DNA from: Methylococcaceae bacterium
Lineage (GTDB): Bacteria > Pseudomonadota > Gammaproteobacteria > Methylococcales > Methylococcaceae
Direction: 5' to 3'
Assembly (NCBI GenBank): GCA_902812445.1
Contig: CADDZF010000001.1
Location: forward strand, 22,838-86,837
Length of the DNA: 64,000 nucleotides
Shown piece by piece: positions 29,391 to 38,904 of this stretch. Made by a program: the position numbers and the translations under genes. Each line of letters begins with the position of its first letter. Positions within the stretch are counted from its first letter, which is position 1. The notes under the pieces were generated by a model. The model did not search any database, was not told where the DNA came from, and worked only from the letters and a program-made list of their open reading frames with translations.

Positions 29391-32360
29391 TTATTGCCTG
29401 CGATCTTTGCGCGGCAGACCTTCCGACTTCATGATGGCATGCCGCAGCCTGACCTCGTCCGCATCGGGCCGGCTGAAGTCGATGGTCTTGCTGAGCGCCG
29501 TCCAGACGGGATTGGCCTTTTCGGCATAGCTGATCGGCGCAAAGCGATACGGCTCGAAGTCCGGCTGATCGGTAAACAGCTCGCGCAGGTCCGTCGCGGC
29601 GGCATCGTACTGGTTCAACGGCGGCAAGCCCAAAATCAGGTTGATCGTCTTGAACACGCTCGCCAGACTGGCGTGAGTCTTGTCCACGTACTGCTTCCTG
29701 GCCCATGGACTGATCACGATGAGAAGCGAGCGGTGGCCGTCCACGTGGTCAAAGCCGTTCTGGGTATCGTCTTCCACCACGAAAATGACCGTGTCTTTCC
29801 AGCATGGACTGTTGGAAATGAGCTCCACCGTCAGGCCAAGAGCCGCATCGTTATCCTGAACGAAGCGCTTGAACGACCATTCCGGACCGTTGGGGTTGAT
29901 ATCCGCACTGCCGCCGCCGTGATCGTTGGGATAGTAAAGATCAACGAAATCGGGCAGCCGGCACTCGCCTTTGGCGCGATCAACATAGTGCGCTTCGAAC
30001 ACCTGCCTGAAGCGGCTGAAGCGGCTGAAACGACCCGGATCGTCCGGCAGCGGCGCATCGGGAATATGGGTGTTGTAGGTGGGGTACAAGTGATCGCTGT
30101 TGTCGCGCAACACTTTTTCCATCGGCACGTTGGTATGCTCGCGAGCGCCCGTCGGATCGGCGCCGAACGGCTCGTCGATGACGGCGAATTCATAGCCGTT
30201 GCCGAAATTGACGAAGCGCTTGCCGTTGCGCTGCAGGTGCAGATAGATGCCGCCGTGCTGGTTGTAGTCATTGGGCTCCGGCGAACTGTTGGCGTCGGTG
30301 AAACCGATGCGGCCGGGGTAGTTCTTGATGATCTCCGGATCGTCACCGGAATCCCGCCGCTGGCCGCCATAAGAGGCCGGCCAGTGGGTTTCCTCGAATT
30401 CGCTCGTGTACTGGCCGGTCAGCCAGCGATGGCCGTCGGAAGATACCGAAGGCTCGAGGAAAAAATTATCGCTGAACGCAAATCGCAGGGCCAGTTCGTG
30501 GTGATTCGGGCTGGCATCGTAACCCAGCGAATAGCGCGGCTCGCCGTTGACGGCTTGGCCGCTGCGGGTGCGGGTGATGTCGCCGAGGAGCAGGTCGTGC
30601 GTTGCGTTTTCCTTGTTCAGAAAAATGACGTGCCTGATCTTCGGGCTCGCCCTGCCCGGTCGGTTCGGAATCGGATCATCGCCCTGTGGCGCCCCATCCG
30701 CTGCTACGAAACCGTTATTGGCATAGACGCGCTCGCTATAGGCCGCCAACTGATCGGCGTCCGGAAGCGGGATGATGTTCACGGTTCCGAGCACGCTGTG
30801 CTTGGGCGAGCCAAGATTGTCCGGCGGCGAATCGTTATTGGGCCCCGCGCCGCGGCCGCGCGCGTTGGCGACGTACAGGGTTTTGCCATCGGCGCTGACT
30901 TGAACGCTGCTCGGCCACCAGCCGACCGGGATATGGCCGATCAGGCGGCCTGACTTGTTGCCCAACTTGACCACGCCGATGGCATTGACGCCCGCTTCGG
31001 CGACGTATAGATAGTTCGTATCCGGACTCATGGCCAGAGCGACCGGCTGCACGCCTTTCAGCTTGCGATCGCGACCCTTGAGCGGCGAGAGTTTAATCCG
31101 GCTGATTTCCTCGTAGGTAGCGGGATGCAGCACCGAGAGGCTATCGTTATTGCCGTTCGCCACATAAATGGCATCCGGACCGATAACCACCGCGTTCGGG
31201 TGGCTGCCGCTGTAGGTCTCGATGCCCGATTCCCGCTGCCCCACCAAAGGCCCGGTCTTAACGGTCCGTTTCAGTTCAGGACGACCGGGGTTGCCGACGT
31301 CCAGCACGTAGACGGACGAGGCTTCTGGGGCATTCGGGCTGCCCAGTCCCGGCAGCTTGTACTCGATTTCGCGATCGACATAGCCGCAGCGAATGCCCGC
31401 CTCATCGCGTAGGTCCGAAGGCAGCGTGCGCGGATCGACCGGCTTGATCTTGAGGGTTTTGTCCGCGCCGGTCTCGTCCGGGTAGCCGGCGCCGGGATAG
31501 CACAGAGGATAATCTACGTTCGCATCGCCGACCGCATTGTCCGGCCGTAGGTGAGCGTACTGGAATACGCCCACGTGAGTGACGAAAAGCGTCCGGTTGT
31601 CCTGGGACAGCGATATGCCGAAAGGGTAACGCCCGACTTTGGCGCTTCCGGCCACGGCCTGGAAGTTGTCCGGCTCGACCAGGCGGCTCTTGGCATCGGT
31701 GCCGGTCTTGATTTGCCGAGTATCGACGACGAACACCCGAAAGCTTCCCTGATCGACCGCATAAAGGTAATTTCCATCCCGGCTCATTGCCATATTGCCT
31801 GGAAAGGCGCCTTTGAAACGGTTCTTCGGATTTTCCACGACGTCCAAAGGGCGGTCGAGCGGATGAGCCGGGCCGTTCAGATTGACCGAGCCGACGATTT
31901 TTCCGCTCGCCGCGTCCCCGAGCCAGATATTGCCGTTTTCCCCGCCCGACAGATAAAAGCGACTGCTGTCCGCTGAGAATACGACGCCCATAAAACTGGC
32001 GCTGACGTTCACCCGGTTGATTTTCGGCGTTTGTGCGTCCAGTTCGCTAATCAGCGTGGTCGAGAAGCGCGAGGCGCCGCTGTTGATGGTGGCGAGCGTG
32101 CGGCCATCGGGGGATAGCGCCAGGCCGAAGGGCTTGGGCGCATCGACGTTGATCTCTTTTCCCGCCGGTGTGATCAGGCGGCCGCTGGGCAGCACCGCTG
32201 CAGGCTGACCGCTAATGACGGTTTCCCGGGTCGCGGGCAACTGTCCGGCGGGCGCTGAATATTCGACAAAATTGCCGGCTGCTGAATGTTCTGCCGCGAT
32301 CAGCAGACCACAGAGCAGTAACAACACTTTGCTTTGTCTAAACCGAACTCGGCTGGCCAT
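29391..32360 (-). CDS. Secreted bifunctional YncE-like beta-propeller/phosphoesterase (alkaline phosphatase superfamily)
   Basis: Signal peptide MASRVRFRQSKVLLLLCGLLIAAEHSAAG; YVTN-type repeats (MSPDTNYLYVAEAGVNAIGVVKL); phosphoesterase region HVIFLNKENATHDLLLGDI...SPNHHELALRF...VIFVVEDDTQNGFDHVDGHRSLLIVISPW. Confidence 0.88.
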   Translation of the reverse strand: MASRVRFRQSKVLLLLCGLLIAAEHSAAGNFVEYSAPAGQLPATRETVISGQPAAVLPSGRLITPAGKEINVDAPKPFGLALSPDGRTLATINSGASRFSTTLISELDAQTPKINRVNVSASFMGVVFSADSSRFYLSGGENGNIWLGDAASGKIVGSVNLNGPAHPLDRPLDVVENPKNRFKGAFPGNMAMSRDGNYLYAVDQGSFRVFVVDTRQIKTGTDAKSRLVEPDNFQAVAGSAKVGRYPFGISLSQDNRTLFVTHVGVFQYAHLRPDNAVGDANVDYPLCYPGAGYPDETGADKTLKIKPVDPRTLPSDLRDEAGIRCGYVDREIEYKLPGLGSPNAPEASSVYVLDVGNPGRPELKRTVKTGPLVGQRESGIETYSGSHPNAVVIGPDAIYVANGNNDSLSVLHPATYEEISRIKLSPLKGRDRKLKGVQPVALAMSPDTNYLYVAEAGVNAIGVVKLGNKSGRLIGHIPVGWWPSSVQVSADGKTLYVANARGRGAGPNNDSPPDNLGSPKHSVLGTVNIIPLPDADQLAAYSERVYANNGFVAADGAPQGDDPIPNRPGRASPKIRHVIFLNKENATHDLLLGDITRTRSGQAVNGEPRYSLGYDASPNHHELALRFAFSDNFFLEPSVSSDGHRWLTGQYTSEFEETHWPASYGGQRRDSGDDPEIIKNYPGRIGFTDANSSPEPNDYNQHGGIYLHLQRNGKRFVNFGNGYEFAVIDEPFGADPTGAREHTNVPMEKVLRDNSDHLYPTYNTHIPDAPLPDDPGRFSRFSRFRQVFEAHYVDRAKGECRLPDFVDLYYPNDHGGGSADINPNGPEWSFKRFVQDNDAALGLTVELISNSPCWKDTVIFVVEDDTQNGFDHVDGHRSLLIVISPWARKQYVDKTHASLASVFKTINLILGLPPLNQYDAAATDLRELFTDQPDFEPYRFAPISYAEKANPVWTALSKTIDFSRPDADEVRLRHAIMKSEGLPRKDRRQ

Positions 32361-32579
32361 TATACCCTCGCTTGCCCGGCGGGTCGCGGGCGCTTGTTGG
32401 TTTCCGTCTGATTGAGGATGATCTCGCCGGTGTTGACACAGCCTGGAGCGGCTCCCGGCGAAAGAACGGTAATCCTGCAATATGTCAAGCTGATTAAAGT
32501 CTGAGCGTGATGGCGATGGAAAACGGCGGAGAGGAGGCGTCTAGTTCACCGTCAGCCGCGATGTAGCCACAGGACCCCG

Positions 32580-33218
32580 TCACGCAAGCCCGGACTTGTG
32601 TGGATATTCGCACAAGTCCGCGATCACGCAACTGCCGCAGCGCGGCTTACGGGCAATACAGGTGTAGCGGCCGTGCAGGATCAAGAGATGATGGACGTCT
32701 TTCTTGAAGGCGTCGGGTACGTATTTTTCGAGTCCTCGTTCCACCTCGAGCACATTCCTGCCAGGTGCCAGACCGGTGCGGTTGGCGACCCGGAAGATGT
32801 GCCGGTCGACGGCGATGACGGATTGGCCAAAGGCCGTGTTGAGAATCACGCTGGCGGTCTTCCGTCCGACGCCGGGGAGGGCTTCCAGCTCTTCGCGCGT
32901 CTCGGGTACGCGCCCACCGTGCTTGTCCAGCAGAATGCGCGATAGCGCCAGGATGTGCCTGGCCTTGCTGTTGTAAAACCCGATCGTCTTGATGTATTCC
33001 TTCAATCCCTCTTCCCCCAGTGCCAAAATCGCGGCTGGCGTATTCGCCACCGGAAACAGCTTCGCCGTCGCCTTGTTGACGCCTTTGTCCGTCGACTGGG
33101 CCGACAGGATGACCGCTACCAGGAGCTCGAAGGGAGTCGCATAATGGAGCTCCGTGGCCGGATTAGGAATCGTGGCGGCCAGGCGCTCGAGGATGAGTTT
33201 GCGTTTTGCCTGATTCAT
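32580..33218 (-). CDS. nth: Endonuclease III
   Basis: HhH LEALPGVGRKTASVILN; VDRHIFRVANRTGL; C-terminal 4Fe-4S CIARKPRCGSCVIADLC. Confidence 0.95.
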   Translation of the reverse strand: MNQAKRKLILERLAATIPNPATELHYATPFELLVAVILSAQSTDKGVNKATAKLFPVANTPAAILALGEEGLKEYIKTIGFYNSKARHILALSRILLDKHGGRVPETREELEALPGVGRKTASVILNTAFGQSVIAVDRHIFRVANRTGLAPGRNVLEVERGLEKYVPDAFKKDVHHLLILHGRYTCIARKPRCGSCVIADLCEYPHKSGLA

Positions 33219-33275
33219 GGGGATGCACGTACGACATACTGCTCGATACAGTTGCCGATTCTATATTGTTATTCC

Positions 33276-33302
33276 GGCCCGAAATACCTGGTATTTCGGG
33301 CC
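33276..33302. repeat. 27-nt near-perfect palindrome in the nth-pdxJ intergenic region
   Basis: GGCCCGAAATACC-T-GGTATTTCGGGCC, 13-bp arms. Confidence 0.85.
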
Positions 33303-33556
33303 ATCGCCCAGGCCAGTACCCGCCCGGCATTGGCTCACGCAGCTTGGCGCCGCGCTTTCGGCTCCCTGCCCTTTTATTAATTCGGCCTATTGAAGGGCCG
33401 GGTTAATAGTTGGCGGTGAAGCGGAGGCGATGAGCGCTTGAAGCATCCGCTTACATCCGTTGCCTTTATCTGGCAGAATCCGCTTATCCGGCGAAGCCGT
33501 GTTCCGCCCGCGGCGGCATATGCCGGAGCTTGAAATTAACTTTGCGGTCGATTGCT

Positions 33557-34306
33557 ATGAGAGAAACACCCCCCATCCGGCTCGGCGTCAACATAGACCA
33601 CGTAGCGACGCTCCGTCAGGCGCGGCGGACGAAATACCCGGCGCTGCTGCAGGCCGCGCTGCTGGCAGAACAAGCCGGCGCCGATGCCATCACGGCGCAC
33701 CTGCGGGAAGACCGCCGGCACATCCAGGATCGCGACATCGAGCTGCTGCGCGAGATGATTCAGACCCGTCTGAACCTCGAAATGGCGGTGACCGGCGAGA
33801 TGATTTCCATCGCTAGGCGCATCCGCCCCGCGGCGTGTTGCCTGGTTCCGGAAAAGCGGGAGGAATTGACCACCGAAGGCGGACTCAACGTGGTTGCTCA
33901 ATTCGATAAAATCAGCCGGGCCTCCAACGCACTTAGCGATGCAGACATCGAAGTCTCGCTGTGTATCGATGCCGAGCCGGCACAGGTCGATGCGGCGGCG
34001 AAAACGGGCGTACCCTTCATTGAACTGCATACCGGCCACTACGCCGATGCCGAGGATGCGACACAGACGAAACATGAACTGGAGCGCCTGCGCCGGGCGG
34101 CGGCGCAGGCGCGTGCCGCGGGGCTCGGCGTCAATGCGGGCCATGGGCTACATTATCACAATGTCGAGGCGGTCTGCCGCATAGCGGAAATTGGTGAATT
34201 AAACATCGGTCATTCGATCATCGCCACGGCCCTTTTCACCGGTCTGGAAAAGGCCGTGGCCGACATGAAAGCCATCATGCGGGCGGCGCGATCGCCAATG
34301 GATTGA
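33557..34306 (+). CDS. pdxJ: Pyridoxine 5'-phosphate synthase
   Basis: [56 protein letters not shown]. Confidence 0.95.
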   Translation: MRETPPIRLGVNIDHVATLRQARRTKYPALLQAALLAEQAGADAITAHLREDRRHIQDRDIELLREMIQTRLNLEMAVTGEMISIARRIRPAACCLVPEKREELTTEGGLNVVAQFDKISRASNALSDADIEVSLCIDAEPAQVDAAAKTGVPFIELHTGHYADAEDATQTKHELERLRRAAAQARAAGLGVNAGHGLHYHNVEAVCRIAEIGELNIGHSIIATALFTGLEKAVADMKAIMRAARSPMD

Positions 34307-34419
34307 CCGGCTATAGCCGTTCTGTCATATTTGATGATCTCAGTTTGCCGGGCTGCGAGCGCCGCCGGGCTGGGATTGTCACTTGAGAGTCTTGCGCATT
34401 GACCGAGTGGGAGGCCCGT

Positions 34420-35088
34420 ATGCAGAACGCCCATAACAATAACACCAATGAGAGCGCCCATGATCTCGAGCATCGGCAGTGGTTGACAAGTCATGCGTTG
34501 GTCCGCCAGCAAAAGATCAGGACCCGGATCATGCTGAGCTTGCTGCTGTTAAGCTTGTTCCTCATGGTTTTGCTGCTTCCCGCCAAGAACCTGCTCGACA
34601 TCTACGAGATCAAGCTTGCCATGGGCCCCAACGATGACGACCGGATGCAAGGGTATAACCAGGAGGTAGAGGCTCTGCAGCACAAAATCAGCGGTCTCAT
34701 CACCGCCTCGATCGAAAGCAAGCTGCAGGTCATCGAGAACCGCATTCAGAGCGGAAAAATCTCTCTCGACGACATCAAGACCATCGAAGAGCTGAAAAAC
34801 GATTTGAGCGTTCTGGAGGCGTATACGGTGAGGCCTGCGCTAATCAAGAGGACGGAAAAGCCGGCGTCCGCCGCGCGGCCGCGCAAGGCCGTGCACCCGC
34901 AAGACGGGCTGCTGGAAGAAGTTGCGCAGCTGAAGAGTCTCTTTTACTTCGCCGTCGCTTGTTTCGGCGTCATTGTCACGGTCATCGGCGGCTACTGGCT
35001 ACAAGGCAGTTTGGGCTACAAGCGTATCGCGTCCGGCTTTGCAAAGTCACCCGCTTTGCTGGGAAGCAAAGAGCCGCCGAGCGATTAA
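34420..35088 (+). CDS. Hypothetical membrane protein, two TM segments with a coiled-coil-like loop
   Basis: IMLSLLLLSLFLMVLLLPA and LFYFAVACFGVIVTVIGGYWL; GGGAGG upstream of ATG 34420. Confidence 0.65.
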   Translation: MQNAHNNNTNESAHDLEHRQWLTSHALVRQQKIRTRIMLSLLLLSLFLMVLLLPAKNLLDIYEIKLAMGPNDDDRMQGYNQEVEALQHKISGLITASIESKLQVIENRIQSGKISLDDIKTIEELKNDLSVLEAYTVRPALIKRTEKPASAARPRKAVHPQDGLLEEVAQLKSLFYFAVACFGVIVTVIGGYWLQGSLGYKRIASGFAKSPALLGSKEPPSD

Positions 35089-35268
35089 CCCTTCATTGAG
35101 CGGTCGACGAGCCTTTAGCGGCACGGCATCGCCCATGCTCGGCCTGGACCCATGTTGTTCTCCAAGCCTTGGCGCAGCGCCGATGATCGCGTCCGGCAAA
35201 ATGCTCCTTCGGTCACTGGCGCGGCCTTATTCGGACCGCGCGGTTCCATCTTCGAAGCGGACTGAAAC

Positions 35269-36294
35269 GTGAACAGCCCGATTTCCGTCGCTCCGATGAT
35301 GGGCTGGACCGACCGCCATTGCCGTTACTTTATGCGGCTCATTTCTCGCCATGCCCTGCTGTATACCGAGATGATCACGGCCGGCGCCCTTCTACACGGC
35401 GATCGCGATCGTCTCTTGGGCTTTCATCCGCAGGAGAAGCCGCTGGCCATCCAGCTCGGCGGAAGCCATCCAACTGAGCTGGCGCAGTGTGCGGCGATCG
35501 CCGAACGCTATGGCTACGATGAAATCAATCTCAACGTCGGCTGCCCGAGTGACCGCGTGCAAAAGGGGCGCTATGGGGCTTGTCTCATGGCCGAGCCCAA
35601 GCTTATCGCCTCCTGCGTAGCCGCGATGATGGAAACCGTCTCGCTGCCCGTCACGGTAAAAACCCGGATCGGCATCGATCAGCGAGATCGCTACGAGGAT
35701 CTGGCGCACTTCGTCGCAACGATTGCCGCCGCCGGCTGCCGCAAGTTAGTCATTCACGCCCGGAAAGCCTGGCTACAGGGACTGTCTCCCAAGGAAAACC
35801 GGCAAATCCCGCCGCTCCGCCACGATCTGGTATGGCGGATCAAAAAAGACTTTCCGGCGTTGGAAATCGTCCTCAACGGCGGCATAGGCGATCTCGATGA
35901 GGCTGAGCGGCAACTGCACCACGTCGATGGCGTGATGATAGGCCGCGCGGCTTATCATCACCCTTACCTGTTGGCCGCGGTGGACCGCCGTTTCCACGGC
36001 GACTCGGGCCCGGTCAAACCGCGAGAACAGATCGTCGATGACATGATTCCTTATATCGAGGAAGCATTAGCCGGCAATGTGCGTCTAAACAGTATCACGC
36101 GGCACATGCTGGGTCTGTTCCATGGCGTCTCGGGCGGGCGGCGCTGGCGTCGCTATCTGAGCGAAAAAGCCGGGAAGCCGGGTGTTGCGGCCGACTTGTT
36201 GCAACGGGCGATTGATCGGCGGGATGATCGAATGCAGTCAAGCCTTGCGCGACAGGATCAGACGTCTGTGGCCGATTCGGATCGGCTGGGTTAA
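35269..36294 (+). CDS. dusA: tRNA-dihydrouridine(20/20a) synthase
   Basis: ISVAPMMGWTDRHCRYF; LNVGCPSDRVQKGRYGACLM; HARKAWLQGLSPKENRQIPPL. Confidence 0.96.
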   Translation: MNSPISVAPMMGWTDRHCRYFMRLISRHALLYTEMITAGALLHGDRDRLLGFHPQEKPLAIQLGGSHPTELAQCAAIAERYGYDEINLNVGCPSDRVQKGRYGACLMAEPKLIASCVAAMMETVSLPVTVKTRIGIDQRDRYEDLAHFVATIAAAGCRKLVIHARKAWLQGLSPKENRQIPPLRHDLVWRIKKDFPALEIVLNGGIGDLDEAERQLHHVDGVMIGRAAYHHPYLLAAVDRRFHGDSGPVKPREQIVDDMIPYIEEALAGNVRLNSITRHMLGLFHGVSGGRRWRRYLSEKAGKPGVAADLLQRAIDRRDDRMQSSLARQDQTSVADSDRLG

Positions 36295-36318
36295 ACCTTA
36301 TCATTTGAGTATCGAGCC

Positions 36319-36873
36319 ATGCACAGGGAAATGGAAACCTCTTATTCGCAACTGCTTCATGCCATCGGCGAAGACACTTCGCGCGAAGGTTTGGTCGATA
36401 CGCCCAAACGCGCTGCGGCGGCTTTTCGCTTTCTCAACGGCGGTTACCATCAATCCTTGGAGAGCGTGTTGAACAACGCGGTCTTCGAAGCCGATACGCA
36501 GGACATGGTCATCGTCAAGAACGTCGAGCTGTACTCGCTTTGCGAACATCACCTGTTGCCGTTCATCGGCAAATGCCACGTCGGCTACCTGCCGAAAGGC
36601 AAAGTGATCGGCCTGTCCAAAGTCGCCCGCATCGTCGAGATGTATGCGCGCCGCCTGCAGATTCAGGAGCGGCTCACCAAACAGATCGCCGATGCCATCC
36701 AGACCGCGGTCAGTCCTTCAGGCGTCGCCGTCGTCGTTGAGGCCAAGCACTTGTGCATGATGATGCGCGGCGTGGAGAAGCAAAACTCGGTGATGACGAC
36801 CTCGTCCATGCTCGGCCTGTTCCGCGACCGCATCAGCACGCGCTCCGAGTTTCTCGACCTGATCAACCGTTGA
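36319..36873 (+). CDS. folE: GTP cyclohydrolase I
   Basis: [54 protein letters not shown]. Confidence 0.96.
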   Translation: MHREMETSYSQLLHAIGEDTSREGLVDTPKRAAAAFRFLNGGYHQSLESVLNNAVFEADTQDMVIVKNVELYSLCEHHLLPFIGKCHVGYLPKGKVIGLSKVARIVEMYARRLQIQERLTKQIADAIQTAVSPSGVAVVVEAKHLCMMMRGVEKQNSVMTTSSMLGLFRDRISTRSEFLDLINR

Positions 36874-37895
36874 ACGAACTTCCATTGCCTCTGACCGGCG
36901 CGCTACCCGCAGGCGAGGGTCCTGGAATCCTGCTGGTTAACCTGGGCACGCCCGAAGCACCGACACCCACCGCCTTACGCCGCTACTTGGGCGAATTTCT
37001 ATGGGATCCACGCGTCGTCGAAATCCCGCGTCCGATCTGGTGGCTGATCCTGCACCTTTTCGTGTTATCTATCCGCCCGCGCCGGTCGGCCAAAGCGTAT
37101 CGAAAAATCTGGACCGAGCGCGGCTCGCCTTTGCGTTTTTTGACCCAGGACTTGAGCCGCGCGTTGCAGAATGCCCTCGAAGTTCGCCTGGGTGGCCCTC
37201 TAACCGTCGCAACGGCCATGCGCTACGGCCAGCCGTCCATCAGGCAGGGGCTGGAAGCGCTGCGCCAGTCCGGTGTAAAATCCGTTATCGTATTGCCGCT
37301 CTACCCGCAATATGCAGCGGCCTCGACCGGTTCAGCGTTTGACGCTGTAGCCGATACGCTGAAAAGCTGGCGGCATATTCCGGAACTCCACTTTATCAGC
37401 GATTATCACGCCGATCCCGGCTACACCGGCGCGCTTGCCGAATCCATCCGACACTACTGGTCGGTCAGCGCGAAGGCACACTATCTTTTGTTCTCCTTTC
37501 ACGGCCTACCGCAACGCTCCAGCTCGCAAGGCGATCCCTACTACGATCAATGCCAGCGCACCGCTCGCTTGCTTGCCGAAGAACTAGGGCTTGCGGACAC
37601 TCGCTGGAAGCTGGTTTTTCAATCGCGTTTCGGTGCCCAGAAATGGCTGCAACCCTATTGCGTGGAGGTTCTGCAACAACTCCCACGACAGGGAATCCGC
37701 GAGGTAGATGTGGTCTGTCCGGGCTTTGCCGTGGATTGTCTGGAAACCCTGGAAGAAATCGCTATGACCAATCGAGACGTGTTCCTGCATGCCGGCGGCT
37801 CAGATTACCGCTATATTCCGGCCTTGAATGCAACACCCGCGCACGCCGAGGCGCTGGTCGATGTGATCCTTGCCAGGTTGCGGGGCGTCCGCTAG
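36870..37895 (+). CDS. hemH: Ferrochelatase
   Basis: [56 protein letters not shown]; probable TTG start overlapping folE stop. Confidence 0.94.
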   Translation: MNELPLPLTGALPAGEGPGILLVNLGTPEAPTPTALRRYLGEFLWDPRVVEIPRPIWWLILHLFVLSIRPRRSAKAYRKIWTERGSPLRFLTQDLSRALQNALEVRLGGPLTVATAMRYGQPSIRQGLEALRQSGVKSVIVLPLYPQYAAASTGSAFDAVADTLKSWRHIPELHFISDYHADPGYTGALAESIRHYWSVSAKAHYLLFSFHGLPQRSSSQGDPYYDQCQRTARLLAEELGLADTRWKLVFQSRFGAQKWLQPYCVEVLQQLPRQGIREVDVVCPGFAVDCLETLEEIAMTNRDVFLHAGGSDYRYIPALNATPAHAEALVDVILARLRGVR

Positions 37896-37947
37896 CCGGC
37901 ATCCCCTTTGGTGCCAGCTCCTTGCCCTTGCATGCGAAGCGCTGCCT

Positions 37948-38790
37948 TCAGCCCCAATAAATCAGTTGAAAAAGCTCACGAAACTGTCTGTCCACTTCAC
38001 CGTCGATCGCGTCCACAATGGTCTTATCGAGCGAGAGGAAACACCAGAGGGATGAATCCATGGCATCCGCGCGAGCGTTCAGGCTGAGAAGGCTTGCCAG
38101 CGTGACGATGCCCGCCTCCTGAGCGAACAGGAGGGCATCTTGCGGATGGCCGTGATGCTCGATCGTGATGGCAATCACCTCGGGCAGCCGCCAGCGCTTC
38201 GCGAGTTCTGCACCGACTTCATAATGATCAAAGCCCATCGTCCTGACTTCCGCCGACCGCTCGCCCACGCCTTCAGCTTTCATCAGCAACGCGGCCGCGC
38301 GTGCCAGCTCCGGAATGCGGTGGTAAATGACCAGTCGCCCCACTTCGTGCAGCAGGCCGCAAATGAATACTGAGTTCAGTCGCTTGCCCAACCGGTGCCG
38401 GTCCGTGAGGGCCTTGGCGAACAGTGCGCAGCGCACGCTGACGATCCAGAACTCGCGCATGGACAGGATGCTGTTGGGGAGCGATGAAAACTTGTCCACG
38501 ACCAACGTCGCCAGGACGAGGTTTCTCAAGTCGCGCTCGCCGAGGATGGTGACGGCGTGGGCGATCGACGTGGTTCTCGAGGGAAACCCATAGAAAGCGC
38601 TATTGACGATTTTCAGCAGCCGCGCCGCCAGACCAGGATCGTGTTGGATGATGTGGGCGACGTCTTGCGCCGTCGCGTCAGGGTCTTCGAGCGCCCGATT
38701 GATCGCGAGAAATAACTCGGGCGGGGAAGCCAGTTGCACATTGCCGGCGAGAAGCTCGCGGACGCTTATGGCGGGTAGATCAGGATTCAT
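37948..38790 (-). CDS. HDOD domain-containing protein
   Basis: IIQHDPGLAARLLKIVNSAFYGFPSRTTSIAHAVTILGERDLRNLVL; LLHEVGRLV. Confidence 0.88.
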   Translation of the reverse strand: MNPDLPAISVRELLAGNVQLASPPELFLAINRALEDPDATAQDVAHIIQHDPGLAARLLKIVNSAFYGFPSRTTSIAHAVTILGERDLRNLVLATLVVDKFSSLPNSILSMREFWIVSVRCALFAKALTDRHRLGKRLNSVFICGLLHEVGRLVIYHRIPELARAAALLMKAEGVGERSAEVRTMGFDHYEVGAELAKRWRLPEVIAITIEHHGHPQDALLFAQEAGIVTLASLLSLNARADAMDSSLWCFLSLDKTIVDAIDGEVDRQFRELFQLIYWG

Positions 38791-38904
38791 TTATGCTGTC
38801 GTGCTTATCGGCTCGAGAGCCATCTTTCCCGGTAATGAGCGGCAGGTTAATATGATGGGTCATCCGTCGTATCGATCCCGCATTTCGCACCCCTTCTCCG
38901 CTTC

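Noticed and set aside
29071-29706. 211-aa minus ORF overlapping the start of the TonB receptor gene
   Set aside because: Different frame, Arg/Gln-rich; overlaps two well-supported genes.
29130-30953. 607-aa plus-strand ORF
   Set aside because: Antisense to the TonB receptor and YncE/phosphoesterase genes, which have clear family motifs; typical shadow ORF in GC-rich DNA with low-complexity translation.
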